Assembly (NCBI RefSeq): GCF_014305095.1
Contig: NZ_JACRUI010000001.1
Span: forward strand, 915,695 to 979,694
Reading direction: 5' to 3'
Origin: Flavobacterium kayseriense
GTDB lineage: Bacteria; Bacteroidota; Bacteroidia; Flavobacteriales; Flavobacteriaceae
Length of the DNA: 64,000 bases
The notes under the pieces were generated by a model. The model ran no database searches. It was not told the origin of the DNA and was given only the letters and a program-made list of their open reading frames with translations. Shown here piece after piece: positions 51,914 through 61,951 of this stretch (position 1 is the first letter of the stretch; the number at the start of each line of letters is the position of its first letter). The translations under genes and the position numbers were made by a program.

Positions 51914-52597
51914 ATGAAAAAGAAAAACACGAAAATTTTACTGGTAGATGATGAGCCAGATATTTTAGAAATTGTGGGTTATAATTTAACCCAGGAAGGG
52001 TATCAAATTTTTACTGCAACTAATGGTAAGGAAGCTATTGCAAAAGCAAAAAAGGAAATCCCAGACTTAATCATAATGGATGTAATGATGCCAGAAATGG
52101 ACGGCATGGAGGCTTGCGAAAATATTAGAAAAATTCCGGAGTTAAATAACGTATTAATTACTTTTTTGACCGCACGAAGCGAAGACTATTCTCAAGTGGC
52201 AGGTTTTGATGCTGGCGCTGATGATTATATTACCAAGCCAATTAAACCCAAATTATTGGTGAGTAAAGTAAAAGCTTTACTTCGAAGACTTAAAGAAAAA
52301 GAGCAAAACAGCGAAACGCTTAATGTAGGAGGTATCGAAATTAATCGTGAGGAATACAAAATTGTAAAAGACGGTATCGAAATCGCTCTGCCAAGGAAGG
52401 AATTCGAGTTGTTTTACCTATTGGCTTCTAAGCCAGGAAAAGTGTTTAAACGAGATGAGATTTTAGATAAAGTTTGGGGTAACGAAGTGGTTGTTGGTGG
52501 TCGAACTATCGATGTTCATATTAGAAAACTTCGTGAAAAAATTGGAGAAGAATTATTCAAAACAATCAAAGGAGTTGGATACAAGTTCGAAGTATAA
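51914..52597 (+). CDS. OmpR/PhoB-type response regulator
   Basis: A 227-residue regulator: receiver domain (about 5-120) with acidic pair D12/D13, phospho-acceptor D56 (IIMDVMMPEMDG), T86 and K108 in KPI, followed by a winged-helix DNA-binding domain ending RKLREKIGEELFKTIKGVGYKFEV. The start at 51914 (MKKKNTKILLVDDE) leaves out six unsupported upstream codons. It is followed by a histidine kinase after 66 bp and is divergent from the TonB receptor gene. Similar to PhoB; phosphate response is only an inference. Confidence 0.92.
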   Translation: MKKKNTKILLVDDEPDILEIVGYNLTQEGYQIFTATNGKEAIAKAKKEIPDLIIMDVMMPEMDGMEACENIRKIPELNNVLITFLTARSEDYSQVAGFDAGADDYITKPIKPKLLVSKVKALLRRLKEKEQNSETLNVGGIEINREEYKIVKDGIEIALPRKEFELFYLLASKPGKVFKRDEILDKVWGNEVVVGGRTIDVHIRKLREKIGEELFKTIKGVGYKFEV

Positions 52598-52663
52598 TCA
52601 CATCACAATTCTTAAAACGGTATTCCTAAAACGTTTTATCTCTGTTTAAATCATTAAATATAA

Positions 52664-53740
52664 ATGAAAATTAATTTTAAAAAAACGTATAAGTTTGCGA
52701 TAAAGTCGGCTTTGTTTATTAGCGTTTTTTCTACAGCCTTTGTAGTGCTTTTATTGATGTCATTGTTTGACTACACTTTTAAAAGTTTACTGTTATTTGA
52801 AATTATTTTCATTCTTGTAATCTATACATTTTCCTTTATCGTATTGCAATATCGTGTTGAACGTTTCATTTACCGACGTGTAAAGAAAATTTATGATGAT
52901 GTTTCGCTATTAGAGTCGAGTTCAATCCTTAATCAGCCCATAACTACAGATATGGAAACCTTAACGAGGGAGGTTAAGAAGTTTGCAACGGATAAAAAAC
53001 TTGAAATCGAAATGCTTCAAGTTCGGGAGGAGTACCGTAGAGAATTTCTAGGAAACGTTTCACACGAATTAAAAACACCGCTTTTTACTGTACAAGGATA
53101 TATTTCTACTCTTCTTGATGGCGCTATGGAGGATAAGGCCATTCGTAAAAAATACCTCAAGCGAGCTGAAAAAGGTGTGGAGCGCCTTATCTATATTGTA
53201 GAAGATTTAGATATGATAACTAAATTAGAGTCTGGCGATTTAAATCTTGAATATACTGATTTTGATATCGTAGAACTGATCCAAAATGTTTTTGACTTAT
53301 TAGAAATGAAAGCGGATAAAAAGAAAATCTCTTTAGTTTTTGAGAACAGTCCTGTCCATCCTAATTATGTTCGAGGCGATAAAGATAGAATTCAACAAAT
53401 TGTCGAAAACTTATTGGTTAACTCCATTAAATATGGCAAATCCAAAGGACTTACCGAGGTTGCGGTAATTAATTTAACCAAGGAAAAAGTACTAGTTCGC
53501 ATCAGTGACAACGGAGAAGGAATCGAGCAACAAAATATACCACGTCTTTTTGAACGTTTTTACAGAGTTAATAAAAGCGGTTCCCGATCTGAAGGTGGTT
53601 CAGGTCTTGGGTTGGCAATTGTCAAACATATTATCGAAGCCCATAAGGAAAAGATTTATGTCGAAAGTGAGTATGGTGTAGGGTCTGAATTCTCTTTTAC
53701 TTTAGAAAAAGCAATTAAAATTGATAAGGTGATTGTGTAA
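52664..53740 (+). CDS. Sensor histidine kinase (PhoR-like)
   Basis: A 358-residue inner-membrane kinase with two transmembrane helices (about 12-34 and 43-62) and almost no periplasmic loop, then a cytoplasmic linker and the HisKA domain with H134 in HELKTPL. The HATPase domain shows VENLLVNSIKYG (N box), DNGEGIE (G1) and GGSGLGLAIV (G2). No PAS domain. The tiny sensor loop suggests it senses through the membrane or a partner, as PhoR does. Pairs with the adjacent response regulator. Confidence 0.92.
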   Translation: MKINFKKTYKFAIKSALFISVFSTAFVVLLLMSLFDYTFKSLLLFEIIFILVIYTFSFIVLQYRVERFIYRRVKKIYDDVSLLESSSILNQPITTDMETLTREVKKFATDKKLEIEMLQVREEYRREFLGNVSHELKTPLFTVQGYISTLLDGAMEDKAIRKKYLKRAEKGVERLIYIVEDLDMITKLESGDLNLEYTDFDIVELIQNVFDLLEMKADKKKISLVFENSPVHPNYVRGDKDRIQQIVENLLVNSIKYGKSKGLTEVAVINLTKEKVLVRISDNGEGIEQQNIPRLFERFYRVNKSGSRSEGGSGLGLAIVKHIIEAHKEKIYVESEYGVGSEFSFTLEKAIKIDKVIV

Positions 53741-53783
53741 AATGGCAATTTTGTTTTTTTTTTATGCAATTTCATTGCTCTAA

Positions 53784-54848
53784 TCATTTAAATATTTCAA
53801 ATAACTCTTTCCAATTTTTTTTGTCTTTGCTAGTGGTTAGTCCTATGTAATTTTTCTCCTCTGCCAAATTCTCAATTTTAAATTCATCTTGCAAAGCATA
53901 AGGTGCAATACCTTCTCTCTCAAGTTTTTCAGCTAGATACAGTTGTTCATATTGTCCCGGAGTAGGTATAAAAAAGGCTTTTTTCTCAAGTTCTGCTAGA
54001 TCCATTATCGATGTATAACCAGAACGACAAAGTACTAACGAACTCTCGTTAAAAGCTTGCTCCAGTTGTTTACTGTTCATGTAATTATAGTAAGTAGTAT
54101 TGTGTATTTGCTCCTTTTTCTGTTCCTTTTCGATAATGCCCTTAACAAATAATAGTGGATGAGGATAGCTGACAATTTCGCCTTTTAAACGTTCTTCTAA
54201 TAAAGTTCGTTGAGGCTCGGGACCAGATAAAATGATCATAAGCTGGTACTTATCATCTACCGTTTTTTTATGCATCCGACTCAATGGTCCGATATATTTT
54301 AAATTTAATTTTTTGCTTCTCGTGTGGCTTAAATCACCCGCCAAATTTGGTGTTCCTTCAAAGTCTGGAATCCAGCAGCATGTGAATTTCTTGATGATAT
54401 ATTGGTGTATTTTGCTAGTTATCCAGGTGGTATTTCCTGTCATAACATTTAGTTGATGTGTAATAAATACTGAGGGAACTTTTTTACTGTGTACTCCGAG
54501 TCGATTATCAGATATGATACCATCAATATCATGTTCAATGATCCATCTTTCTACTATTTTTTTTTCCTTTAAAACAGCAGCAGTCATTTTAGGTAAACTT
54601 TTTAGAAGCTTCCATTTAAAATGCTTTCCTTTCTTGGCGTATTCTATTTGATAAGAAGGTAACTCTAACATTTTTAGATAGGGAAATTCTTTACGAAGCA
54701 AATCAAGTGCAATACCATCTGATGCAATGATAGGAATGTGGCCGTATTCATGTAGAGCTTTAATAATGGGGATACATCTTGTAGCATGACCCAATCCCCA
54801 ATTTAAAGGAGCTATTAAAACATTTTTTGGAGCGTTGTTTTTCATCAT
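53784..54848 (-). CDS. MurG-like (GT28) glycosyltransferase family protein
   Basis: A 354-residue protein with a GT-B fold: N-terminal APLNWGLGHATRCIPIIKAL (glycine-rich nucleotide-sugar/acceptor loop, as in MurG-type enzymes) and a C-terminal part with SSLVLCRSGYTSIMDLAELEKKAFFIPTPGQYEQ, the typical GT28 signature. No signal peptide. Acceptor and donor unknown; likely works on cell-surface or lipid-linked sugars. Convergent with the kinase gene. Confidence 0.85.
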   Translation of the reverse strand: MMKNNAPKNVLIAPLNWGLGHATRCIPIIKALHEYGHIPIIASDGIALDLLRKEFPYLKMLELPSYQIEYAKKGKHFKWKLLKSLPKMTAAVLKEKKIVERWIIEHDIDGIISDNRLGVHSKKVPSVFITHQLNVMTGNTTWITSKIHQYIIKKFTCCWIPDFEGTPNLAGDLSHTRSKKLNLKYIGPLSRMHKKTVDDKYQLMIILSGPEPQRTLLEERLKGEIVSYPHPLLFVKGIIEKEQKKEQIHNTTYYNYMNSKQLEQAFNESSLVLCRSGYTSIMDLAELEKKAFFIPTPGQYEQLYLAEKLEREGIAPYALQDEFKIENLAEEKNYIGLTTSKDKKNWKELFEIFK

Positions 54849-54932
54849 TACTTAGTATACCTTTAGAAGTACCAATTTACACAAAGTAGCTTCTGTCTTT
54901 AGGGGATTGATATTATCAAACTATTAATTTTG

Positions 54933-57900
54933 TTAAAAATAGGCTCTTAGCTGCACATTACCAGTATGAATAGTTTTTGAAAACTCGCTTTTTCTACCTT
55001 GGTAGTTAAGGTTAATATCCATAAACTGGGTTATGTTTTTCTGTAACAACAATCTCCATGTTAGATTTTGTCCCGTTTGTAATCCTTCTAACATTTGGAA
55101 TCCGACAGAAGACAGTGGATCTCCCTCAAATTTATTTTGATAAAAAGATACCTCACCATTTAGTGTGATTTTTTTTTCTCCTGCATAGGAAAAAGAGGTT
55201 CCAAATCTATTTTGTAGTAGCTTTTCAAAGTTTCCTATTTTGTTCTCTTTGTTTTGTAGTTCATAGAAAATATCCCAGCTCGTGCTTTTAGAAAACAGGT
55301 AGCTTATTTTTGGAGCGATTTGGTACCCGCCAACTGTATAATTTTTCTCAACATAATTCTCTGAGGTAATTCCTGTTTGAATCGTTTTTGTTAAAAAACT
55401 AAAAAGCCAACTCTTTTGGTACAAATGAGCATATTGTAGCTGATGTGAATTGTTTTTCGATTCCTGGGAACCTATCGATAGTAAGTTTTTCACCTGGTTT
55501 TGAACATAAGTGTAAGTTATAGAGTGGTTTTGTTTCCCACGATTGTAAAACAAACTATTTCTAAAACTAGAGGTTAAGCCTAATACTTCACTTTGATTGG
55601 AACTAAAAGGATTTAATTCAAAATTGCCTCCGTCATTTTTGGTTTTGCGATCGATTAAAAAGGATGTTTGATTGTAGAAGTAGGAAAATAGTTTTTTAAA
55701 ACCAACGTCATTTTGCCACTTAACAGGATTTAAAATTAGGGCTTGGGAAAATTTAGTTTGATGCGTTTTTACAAAAACTCTGTTAGGTAAAAATACTCTA
55801 ATGTATTTTGCTTGGTCTATAAATGGTGCTACTTCAAATTCCTGCAGCTCTTGAATACCATTGTTATTGTAGTCATTCCAGGTATAAATCCCTTGACCTA
55901 CTGCTACCTCGAGATAAGTGAATTCTTGTTGTGCAATAGAACCTGAGTTGGTTTCGTAAGCAGTGCTGCTTTGTACGAGCTGATTAAAGAAGCGGTCATT
56001 ATACACTATTCTGGAGTTTAATGAAGGTTCTTTTCTTTTACTATTATCTTCGAAATTTAAAACCCTATAATTGGCGAAAACAGAAAGATCACTTTTATCT
56101 GTTTGAATAAGTTTTGATTTTAAGTAATAAGTTTGAGATTGATTTACTCGTTGCAATATTCCGTTTTGAATACTATCATTTATTCTACTTAAGAATCCTA
56201 TTTCAGTATAAACTCGGGTGCTGTCACCACGTCCTAATGATAATCCGTATTCTGAAAAACGTTGACTAATAACTCCTAGTTGATTGGTTTCTTTATTCTT
56301 TTTCTGGTTATTTTCAAATCTTTGGCTTACGCCAACCCAATTTTTATCAAAATTGTATTTTACTTGAGCTTGATTTCTGATAAAGGTTGAGACATCAGTT
56401 AGGTCGCTACTGTTTAGATAACTACCTTGGTTTGCTATGTTCCAATTTTTATTAGTATACCTTCCGTTGAAAAGGTGTCTGTTTCCCGAAAAGGAATTGA
56501 TGAAGTCTAATTTCTCAAATTGGTAAGATATATTTCCTCGATTAGAATTAGTTGAACTTGGTTGTGATTGAAAAACTAGTCCAGTAGAAAGCAAACTTTG
56601 ATCACCTAAAGCGACGTTGTTTAAATTCCAATCTCTATCAAACTCTATGCTATACAGTCGCTCTACAGATTGAAACGATTGCTGGATAAATTGATAATTT
56701 GTAAAGGCATCAAGATTCCATTTTTTAGAGAATAACCGTTGTCTTGCATTTATTTTGGCACTGATTCCAGTATTCTTATTATCGTCAAGATCCGAGAATA
56801 AATTTTTGTCGTTGTTACTCGTTGCAATTTCAAAATTGACCAATGTTTTATCTGTGGATGTATATTGACCGAGGAAAGTAGCAATCTGAATTTTATTAGG
56901 AGCGATGAGTTGTATTGTGGGAGAGAAACTCCCCTGTGAAACGCCATTTACGGGAGCAACATATTCATATATTCGCGTAATGCTATTCGCATTTTTAATG
57001 TTGTAATCCCCCTTATTATCGCCAACGGCGGTAAAGCGAACATTAAATAATTCCAGTTCAGGATTATTAGTATATTCAAAATATTCAACTCCATTTGCTT
57101 GCAATTTTTGGTATAGAATTTTATTATCGGAGTAGCTATCGCTAAAAGCTGAGGGAGCAGTCATTAGAGTAGTGTCATTACCCGCTTCAGCTAAGATAGC
57201 AACTTGGTCCGAGGAAAGGTTTTGTTGCAAAGGTTGGTTTTTAATGTCACTTTCAGAATAAAGGTAAGAACCAAAACTCCATTTTTTACTTTGGTGAGTG
57301 ACTCCTGAGTAGCTCACAAAGCGGCTGTAATTTCGATCAGTATATTGGTATTCTATTACAATTCGCATTTCAGATGTAATGGTGAAAAGTGGTGTAAATA
57401 CAATTTCTCCCGCGTTATAGTCAAAGGTGTATTCATTGTTCTCTCCTCGTTTTAGCAAAATCCCATTTACGTATACGCGCTCTGATCCCGAGATAACGAG
57501 TACGTATAACTCATTATTCTGACCTCTTAATTTATAAGGACCTTGGTTTCCTTCAATCCCTGTAAAGCTGCTTTTTGCATATTGTCCTCGAACTAAAGCT
57601 GCTGCTGTAAAAACGTTGGTTTTGGTATCTTGATTTCCAAAATTAAAGGAGGTGCTAATTCCTTGCACTTTTTTACTAAAGTTGAGAAACTTGGAGGTTC
57701 TGTTTTCTAGAAAAACATCGCCGCCGCGAATATTCCAATCGTCGCTGTAAACTTCCATGAAAATATTGTCAAATTGATCCAGTTTTTGAGAATAGCCTCC
57801 GTCTTGTAAAGGGATATTACTGTCCTGAAGCGACGCACTTATACTCACCTTGTCTGAAAGTTTTCCTGTAATTTGAAGGTCTAGATTAGAGTTTAAAACA

Positions 57901-58361
57901 CTATTTTGATTATTTCCTATGGTTATCCCTCGAGTGATACTTCCAGATGTGCTTAACCCGTCAAAAGGAATATTTTTCTCCGCAATATTAGAATCTATCT
58001 TGTAAATTTTATCAGCGTTGATATCAGCACTAACAACAGTGATGTTCTCATTGCGGTACACTTTAGTCAAAAAATCGGGATATTTGAGATAGTTTACAGT
58101 TATTGAGTCATTCGTAATGGCAAGAATGTCAGAAAGTATTAGAAATCCTTTTTGAAAGTTGATTGTATATAAGTGATCACTAATAACTTCACCTTTTTTA
58201 TTCGATAGGTTAAAAAAGGAGCTATTTAGGCTTTCCCTTTCTACGTAAATAGTGTCTTTAGTAACGGGGATTTTTTTAGTATTGTAAAGCGAGTTATTTT
58301 TCTGGGCATGAAGCCCAGAAAAATAAAATATCATCGCTAATAGCAATACTTTTTTTATCAT
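54933..58361 (-). CDS. Giant outer-membrane beta-barrel protein of unknown function
   Basis: A 1142-residue exported protein with signal peptide (VLLLAMIFYFSGLHAQ). The region around 140-215 (SITRGITIGNNQNSVLNSNLDLQITGKLSDKVSISASLQD ... NWNIRGGDVFLEN) looks like the strand-rich segments of large Bacteroidota outer-membrane proteins such as SprA. The C-terminal 800 residues alternate aromatic and polar residues as in a large beta-barrel and end in NVQLRAYF. I do not assign a function; it is not a TonB receptor, as no plug is seen. An exact -7 element precedes it. Confidence 0.75.
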   Translation of the reverse strand: MIKKVLLLAMIFYFSGLHAQKNNSLYNTKKIPVTKDTIYVERESLNSSFFNLSNKKGEVISDHLYTINFQKGFLILSDILAITNDSITVNYLKYPDFLTKVYRNENITVVSADINADKIYKIDSNIAEKNIPFDGLSTSGSITRGITIGNNQNSVLNSNLDLQITGKLSDKVSISASLQDSNIPLQDGGYSQKLDQFDNIFMEVYSDDWNIRGGDVFLENRTSKFLNFSKKVQGISTSFNFGNQDTKTNVFTAAALVRGQYAKSSFTGIEGNQGPYKLRGQNNELYVLVISGSERVYVNGILLKRGENNEYTFDYNAGEIVFTPLFTITSEMRIVIEYQYTDRNYSRFVSYSGVTHQSKKWSFGSYLYSESDIKNQPLQQNLSSDQVAILAEAGNDTTLMTAPSAFSDSYSDNKILYQKLQANGVEYFEYTNNPELELFNVRFTAVGDNKGDYNIKNANSITRIYEYVAPVNGVSQGSFSPTIQLIAPNKIQIATFLGQYTSTDKTLVNFEIATSNNDKNLFSDLDDNKNTGISAKINARQRLFSKKWNLDAFTNYQFIQQSFQSVERLYSIEFDRDWNLNNVALGDQSLLSTGLVFQSQPSSTNSNRGNISYQFEKLDFINSFSGNRHLFNGRYTNKNWNIANQGSYLNSSDLTDVSTFIRNQAQVKYNFDKNWVGVSQRFENNQKKNKETNQLGVISQRFSEYGLSLGRGDSTRVYTEIGFLSRINDSIQNGILQRVNQSQTYYLKSKLIQTDKSDLSVFANYRVLNFEDNSKRKEPSLNSRIVYNDRFFNQLVQSSTAYETNSGSIAQQEFTYLEVAVGQGIYTWNDYNNNGIQELQEFEVAPFIDQAKYIRVFLPNRVFVKTHQTKFSQALILNPVKWQNDVGFKKLFSYFYNQTSFLIDRKTKNDGGNFELNPFSSNQSEVLGLTSSFRNSLFYNRGKQNHSITYTYVQNQVKNLLSIGSQESKNNSHQLQYAHLYQKSWLFSFLTKTIQTGITSENYVEKNYTVGGYQIAPKISYLFSKSTSWDIFYELQNKENKIGNFEKLLQNRFGTSFSYAGEKKITLNGEVSFYQNKFEGDPLSSVGFQMLEGLQTGQNLTWRLLLQKNITQFMDINLNYQGRKSEFSKTIHTGNVQLRAYF

Positions 58362-58383
58362 ATGTAGAATAACGTCTAGATGC

Positions 58384-58391
58384 CAAAAGTA
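58384..58391 (-). promoter_or_regulatory. -7 promoter element (TACTTTTG) for the giant outer-membrane protein
   Basis: Exact TAnnTTTG on the minus strand, 22 bp from the ATG. Confidence 0.55.
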
Positions 58392-58442
58392 GTGTATTCT
58401 GTATAATTAATTGTCTTGTATGCTACTGTGTGAAAAGTGTAA

Positions 58443-59699
58443 TTATTTTTCGCTAGTCACAATCTGCATTGTTTCGGTGCTTATTTGTTTTAAAATAACA
58501 TTTTTACCTTCCTCTACCGTTTGTGCAGCGGCATCAGTAAAATGTCTAATAGTATATAGTGTAACATTTTCACTAAAATCAACTTTGAATTTTTTAGATA
58601 AAATAGCGTTCAGTTCGGTAAAATTGTCAAATTTGTCTTCTACACAAACAGAGAAACTAATAGCTGAGTTTTGAATTAAATTCACTTTTAGTTTATGTTG
58701 ATGGAATAAGGCGAAAATTTCACTAATATTTTCTTCCATAATAAAAGAGAAATCTATAGATGATAATGAGATTAATAACTGATTTCTTTTTACAATAAAG
58801 CAAGGTAAATAGGGTTCAAGAGCAACACCTTTAGAAACGCTTGTTCCTTTTAGTAATGGGTTGATAAATGACTTTACATACAAAGGAATCTCCTTTTTTT
58901 GTAAAGGTTGCAATGTTTTAGGGTGTATAACTGTGGCGCCATAGAAAGCTAATTCAATCGCTTCACGATACGAGATCTGGTTTAGCAGACTCGCATTTTC
59001 AAAGTAGCGAGGATCAGCATTCATAACTCCAGGAACATCTTTCCAAATGGTAACACTTTCGGCATTTAAGCAATAAGCAAAAATTGCAGCAGTATAATCA
59101 GATCCTTCACGACCTAAAGTAGTGGTGAAGTTATTATCGTCAGATCCTAAGAACCCTTGAGTAACGTTTAACATTTTGCGTTTAACGTTTTTAGAGATGT
59201 TTTGCTGCGTTAATTCCCAATTTACTTCGGCATCCCTGTAGTTGGAGTTAGTTTTGATAAAGTTTCTAACATCCAGCCATTGTGTTTGGATACCGCGGTA
59301 GTCCATGTAATGACTTAAAATAGTTGTCGAAATCAATTCACCAAAACTTACCACTTGATCGTATACAAAGTTATAATTGGGTGATTTGTTATGTGATAAA
59401 AAATATTCTAGATCTGCAAACTGTGTTTTTACTGCAGTAAAAACAGCATGGTTTTCATCATCAAATAAATCCATCAAAATCTGATTGTGGTATTTTTTTA
59501 TTTCTTGTACTGACGATTGCAACGCTACTGATTTATCAAAGTAATCCTTAATAACCACCTCAAGCGCATTAGTTGTTTTACCCATTGCTGATACAACTAG
59601 AAGCACGTCCTCAAACCCTACTTTTTGTAAAACGTCGTATACGTTTTTAATTCCTTCGGCATCTTTTACTGATGCACCACCAAATTTGAATACTCTCAT
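58443..59699 (-). CDS. lysC: Aspartate kinase
   Basis: Phosphorylates aspartate at the entry to lysine/threonine/methionine synthesis. The 418-residue, monofunctional protein has the kinase motif FGGASVKDAEGI (6-17), the substrate-binding TTLGREGSDYTAA (192-204) and WKDVPGVMNADPRY, plus a C-terminal ACT region (about 310-410). Length is normal for the stand-alone form. A GNAT gene precedes it with a 24-bp gap on the same strand. Confidence 0.95.
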   Translation of the reverse strand: MRVFKFGGASVKDAEGIKNVYDVLQKVGFEDVLLVVSAMGKTTNALEVVIKDYFDKSVALQSSVQEIKKYHNQILMDLFDDENHAVFTAVKTQFADLEYFLSHNKSPNYNFVYDQVVSFGELISTTILSHYMDYRGIQTQWLDVRNFIKTNSNYRDAEVNWELTQQNISKNVKRKMLNVTQGFLGSDDNNFTTTLGREGSDYTAAIFAYCLNAESVTIWKDVPGVMNADPRYFENASLLNQISYREAIELAFYGATVIHPKTLQPLQKKEIPLYVKSFINPLLKGTSVSKGVALEPYLPCFIVKRNQLLISLSSIDFSFIMEENISEIFALFHQHKLKVNLIQNSAISFSVCVEDKFDNFTELNAILSKKFKVDFSENVTLYTIRHFTDAAAQTVEEGKNVILKQISTETMQIVTSEK

Positions 59700-59723
59700 A
59701 ATTATGTAACAAAAATTGTAATT

Positions 59724-60224
59724 CTATTTTAATTTATTTTCAACAAAGTCAGTAATTCCTGTCTCGTCCATTTGTACTACGTACCAATCTCTCAGTACTT
59801 TAGCACCTGATTTTTCATAAAAATCAATTGCAGGAGTGTTCCAGTCTAATACATTCCACTCTACTCTGCGTACTTGATCTTTTTTACCCTGCTTGATTAT
59901 TTCAGAATATAAGGCATAGCCCAATCCAGTTCCTCGCATACTTTCTTTTACCACTAGGTCTTCAAGATGAATCGTTTTTCCTTTCCAAGTAGAAAAACGG
60001 TAGTAATACAATGCTATTCCTACTATTTCAGTACTAGTTTTATCATTTTCTGCTTCTATTTCCGCAACAAATACATTAAATAGTGGATTGGCACCAAAGC
60101 CGTCACGAATTAAATCATCTACAGTTACTAGCACCGCATCAGGTTCTTTTTCAAAAATAGCTAATTCCTGAATCAGTCCTAAAACTGCACTCATGTCTTC
60201 TGGTTGTCCTTTACGAATATTCAT
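59724..60224 (-). CDS. GNAT family N-acetyltransferase
   Basis: A 166-residue acetyltransferase of the SSAT-like group. Acetyl-CoA-binding motif VVKESMRGTGLGYALYSEI (about 92-110, the QxxGxG equivalent is RGTGLG) and a downstream RVEWNVLDWNTPAIDFYEKSGAK block are present. Substrate unknown; related proteins act on polyamines or amino acids. Upstream of lysC, probably co-transcribed from the promoter at 60296. Confidence 0.87.
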   Translation of the reverse strand: MNIRKGQPEDMSAVLGLIQELAIFEKEPDAVLVTVDDLIRDGFGANPLFNVFVAEIEAENDKTSTEIVGIALYYYRFSTWKGKTIHLEDLVVKESMRGTGLGYALYSEIIKQGKKDQVRRVEWNVLDWNTPAIDFYEKSGAKVLRDWYVVQMDETGITDFVENKLK

Positions 60225-60295
60225 GTATTCTTAATTTTTATGGTTGATTACCTAAAATAAAGCTTTTTTAAAGTAAAAAGATCTTTTTTAAGGGG

Positions 60296-60303
60296 CAAAT
60301 ATA
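60296..60303 (-). promoter_or_regulatory. -7 promoter element (TATATTTG) for GNAT-lysC
   Basis: Exact TAnnTTTG on the minus strand, 72 bp upstream of the GNAT start. Divergent from fbp, whose nearest -7-like element is GATATTTG at 60355-60362. Confidence 0.5.
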
Positions 60304-60398
60304 CAATAGTGATAAACTAAGTAAATTTTATTGAAATCAATTTCACAAAAAACACGATATTTGTGACTTCAAACTAACTAAACTACAACGATCTCGGG

Positions 60399-61418
60399 AT
60401 GGAAGAACGCAACAAAACCTTAGGGGAATTTATCATCGAAAACCAAAATGCCTTTCAGTACTCGTCAGGTGAATTATCTAGAATCATTAACTCTATCCGT
60501 TTAGCTGCTAAAGTGGTTAACTATAAAGTAAACAAAGCAGGGCTAGTTGATATCGTAGGAGCAGCAGGAGTGCAAAATATTCAAGGGGAGGATCAACAAA
60601 AATTAGACGTGTACGCTAATGAAGTTTTTATTCAAACTTTAATTAACCGCGAAATTGTATGCGGAATCGCCTCTGAAGAAAATGATGAATTCATTACAGT
60701 TGAGGGAAGTGATAGTAGTCATAATAATAAATACGTTGTTTTGATGGATCCACTGGATGGTTCTTCAAATATTGATGTAAATGTCTCTGTAGGAACTATT
60801 TTTTCGGTTTATAGAAGGGTTACACCCATCGGTACACCAGTAACAATGGAAGATTTTTTACAACCAGGTACTAATCAAGTTGCAGCAGGTTATGTAATTT
60901 ATGGTACATCTACTATGATTGTGTATACTACTGGTCATGGTGTAAATGGATTTACGTTAAACCCTGCGATAGGTACTTTCTACCTTTCGCACCCTAATAT
61001 GCAATTTTCAGAGGAAGGTAAAATATACTCAATAAATGAGGGGAATTATGTTCACTTTCCACAAGGGGTAAAAAACTATATAAAATATTGTCAAAGTGAA
61101 GAAGGAGACCGCCCCTATACTTCTCGCTATATTGGTAGTCTGGTTTCAGATATTCATAGAAATATGATTAAAGGAGGTATTTATATTTACCCAACTAGTT
61201 CAAAGGCGCCAAAAGGGAAATTGAGATTATTATATGAATGTAATCCAATGGCTTTTATAGTGGAACAAGCAGGAGGTAAAGCGTCAGATGGATTTGGTAG
61301 AATCATGGAAATTGAACCTACGGAACTTCATGAGCGTGTTCCTTTCTTCTGTGGAAGCTATAAGATGGTTGAGAAAGCGGAAGAATTTATGAAAGAAGCA
61401 CTACTAAGTAAGTACTAG
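60399..61418 (+). CDS. fbp: Fructose-1,6-bisphosphatase class 1
   Basis: Gluconeogenic phosphatase converting fructose-1,6-bisphosphate to fructose-6-phosphate. The 339-residue protein has the metal-binding motif [21 protein letters not shown] (120-140) and the substrate segment [36 protein letters not shown]. Length and motif order match class 1. Monocistronic with a strong terminator. Confidence 0.97.
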   Translation: MEERNKTLGEFIIENQNAFQYSSGELSRIINSIRLAAKVVNYKVNKAGLVDIVGAAGVQNIQGEDQQKLDVYANEVFIQTLINREIVCGIASEENDEFITVEGSDSSHNNKYVVLMDPLDGSSNIDVNVSVGTIFSVYRRVTPIGTPVTMEDFLQPGTNQVAAGYVIYGTSTMIVYTTGHGVNGFTLNPAIGTFYLSHPNMQFSEEGKIYSINEGNYVHFPQGVKNYIKYCQSEEGDRPYTSRYIGSLVSDIHRNMIKGGIYIYPTSSKAPKGKLRLLYECNPMAFIVEQAGGKASDGFGRIMEIEPTELHERVPFFCGSYKMVEKAEEFMKEALLSKY

Positions 61419-61438
61419 TAGTGATTAGATACTAAAAG

Positions 61439-61475
61439 AAAAAGCTTCCTATTCGAAAGAGTAGGAAGCTTTTTT
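61439..61475 (+). terminator. fbp terminator
   Basis: 13-bp stem (61439-61451 with 61462-61474), extended inward by UUC/GAG with a GAAA tetraloop, then T-run; can also terminate the convergent TerB gene. Confidence 0.92.
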
Positions 61476-61478
61476 AAT

Positions 61479-61919
61479 TTATGAATTTAATTTTTCAGCT
61501 TTTTCAATTTCAGCTATAAAAAAATCAATGTCTACTTTTTCGTCAGCTAGCTCTAGTGCTTTTGTTACAACTGCATCTACATTCTCGGCTGTAAAACCAA
61601 TACCAAGGCTTAACTTTTTAAGCATAATTTCTTGATTATCGCCTAATTGATGATCGATATTAACGATACGGGCTAGATCATATAAACGCTCAATTCTTTG
61701 CGTATTTAAGTAAGGAGGGTTGATAGGATATTTAATTGGGTTCTCTAAAATTTCTTCGTACTCTGCTGCAGAAATTTCAAGTCTAATAGCCAATTTGTCT
61801 AAAAACTCTTTTTCTTCTGGTGCAAAAACTCCGTCTGCAAGTGCTAGTCTCACAATAGACGAGAAGTGGCCTTTGTTTCTTTGAGTGAATTCGCTATCAA
61901 ATAAATCTGAAAATGACAT
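61479..61919 (-). CDS. TerB-family protein
   Basis: A 146-residue all-helical protein of the TerB/tellurite-resistance-like family: RLALADGVFAPEEKEFLDKLAIRL is the acidic metal-binding helix pair typical of the fold. No other ter genes are near, so tellurite resistance is unlikely; the cellular role is unknown. The start at 61919 is chosen because an exact -7 element lies at 61944-61951, which overlaps the more upstream in-frame start at 61946 and rules it out. Confidence 0.82.
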   Translation of the reverse strand: MSFSDLFDSEFTQRNKGHFSSIVRLALADGVFAPEEKEFLDKLAIRLEISAAEYEEILENPIKYPINPPYLNTQRIERLYDLARIVNIDHQLGDNQEIMLKKLSLGIGFTAENVDAVVTKALELADEKVDIDFFIAEIEKAEKLNS

Positions 61920-61943
61920 AGTTAATTTTTTAATTTTGTCTCG

Positions 61944-61951
61944 CAAAGATA
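61944..61951 (-). promoter_or_regulatory. -7 promoter element (TATCTTTG) for the TerB gene
   Basis: Exact TAnnTTTG on the minus strand, 24 bp upstream of the ATG; it decides the start codon. Confidence 0.6.

Noticed and set aside
61479..61919. Tellurite-resistance operon
   Set aside because: A single TerB-fold gene with no other ter genes; the name of the family does not imply the function.
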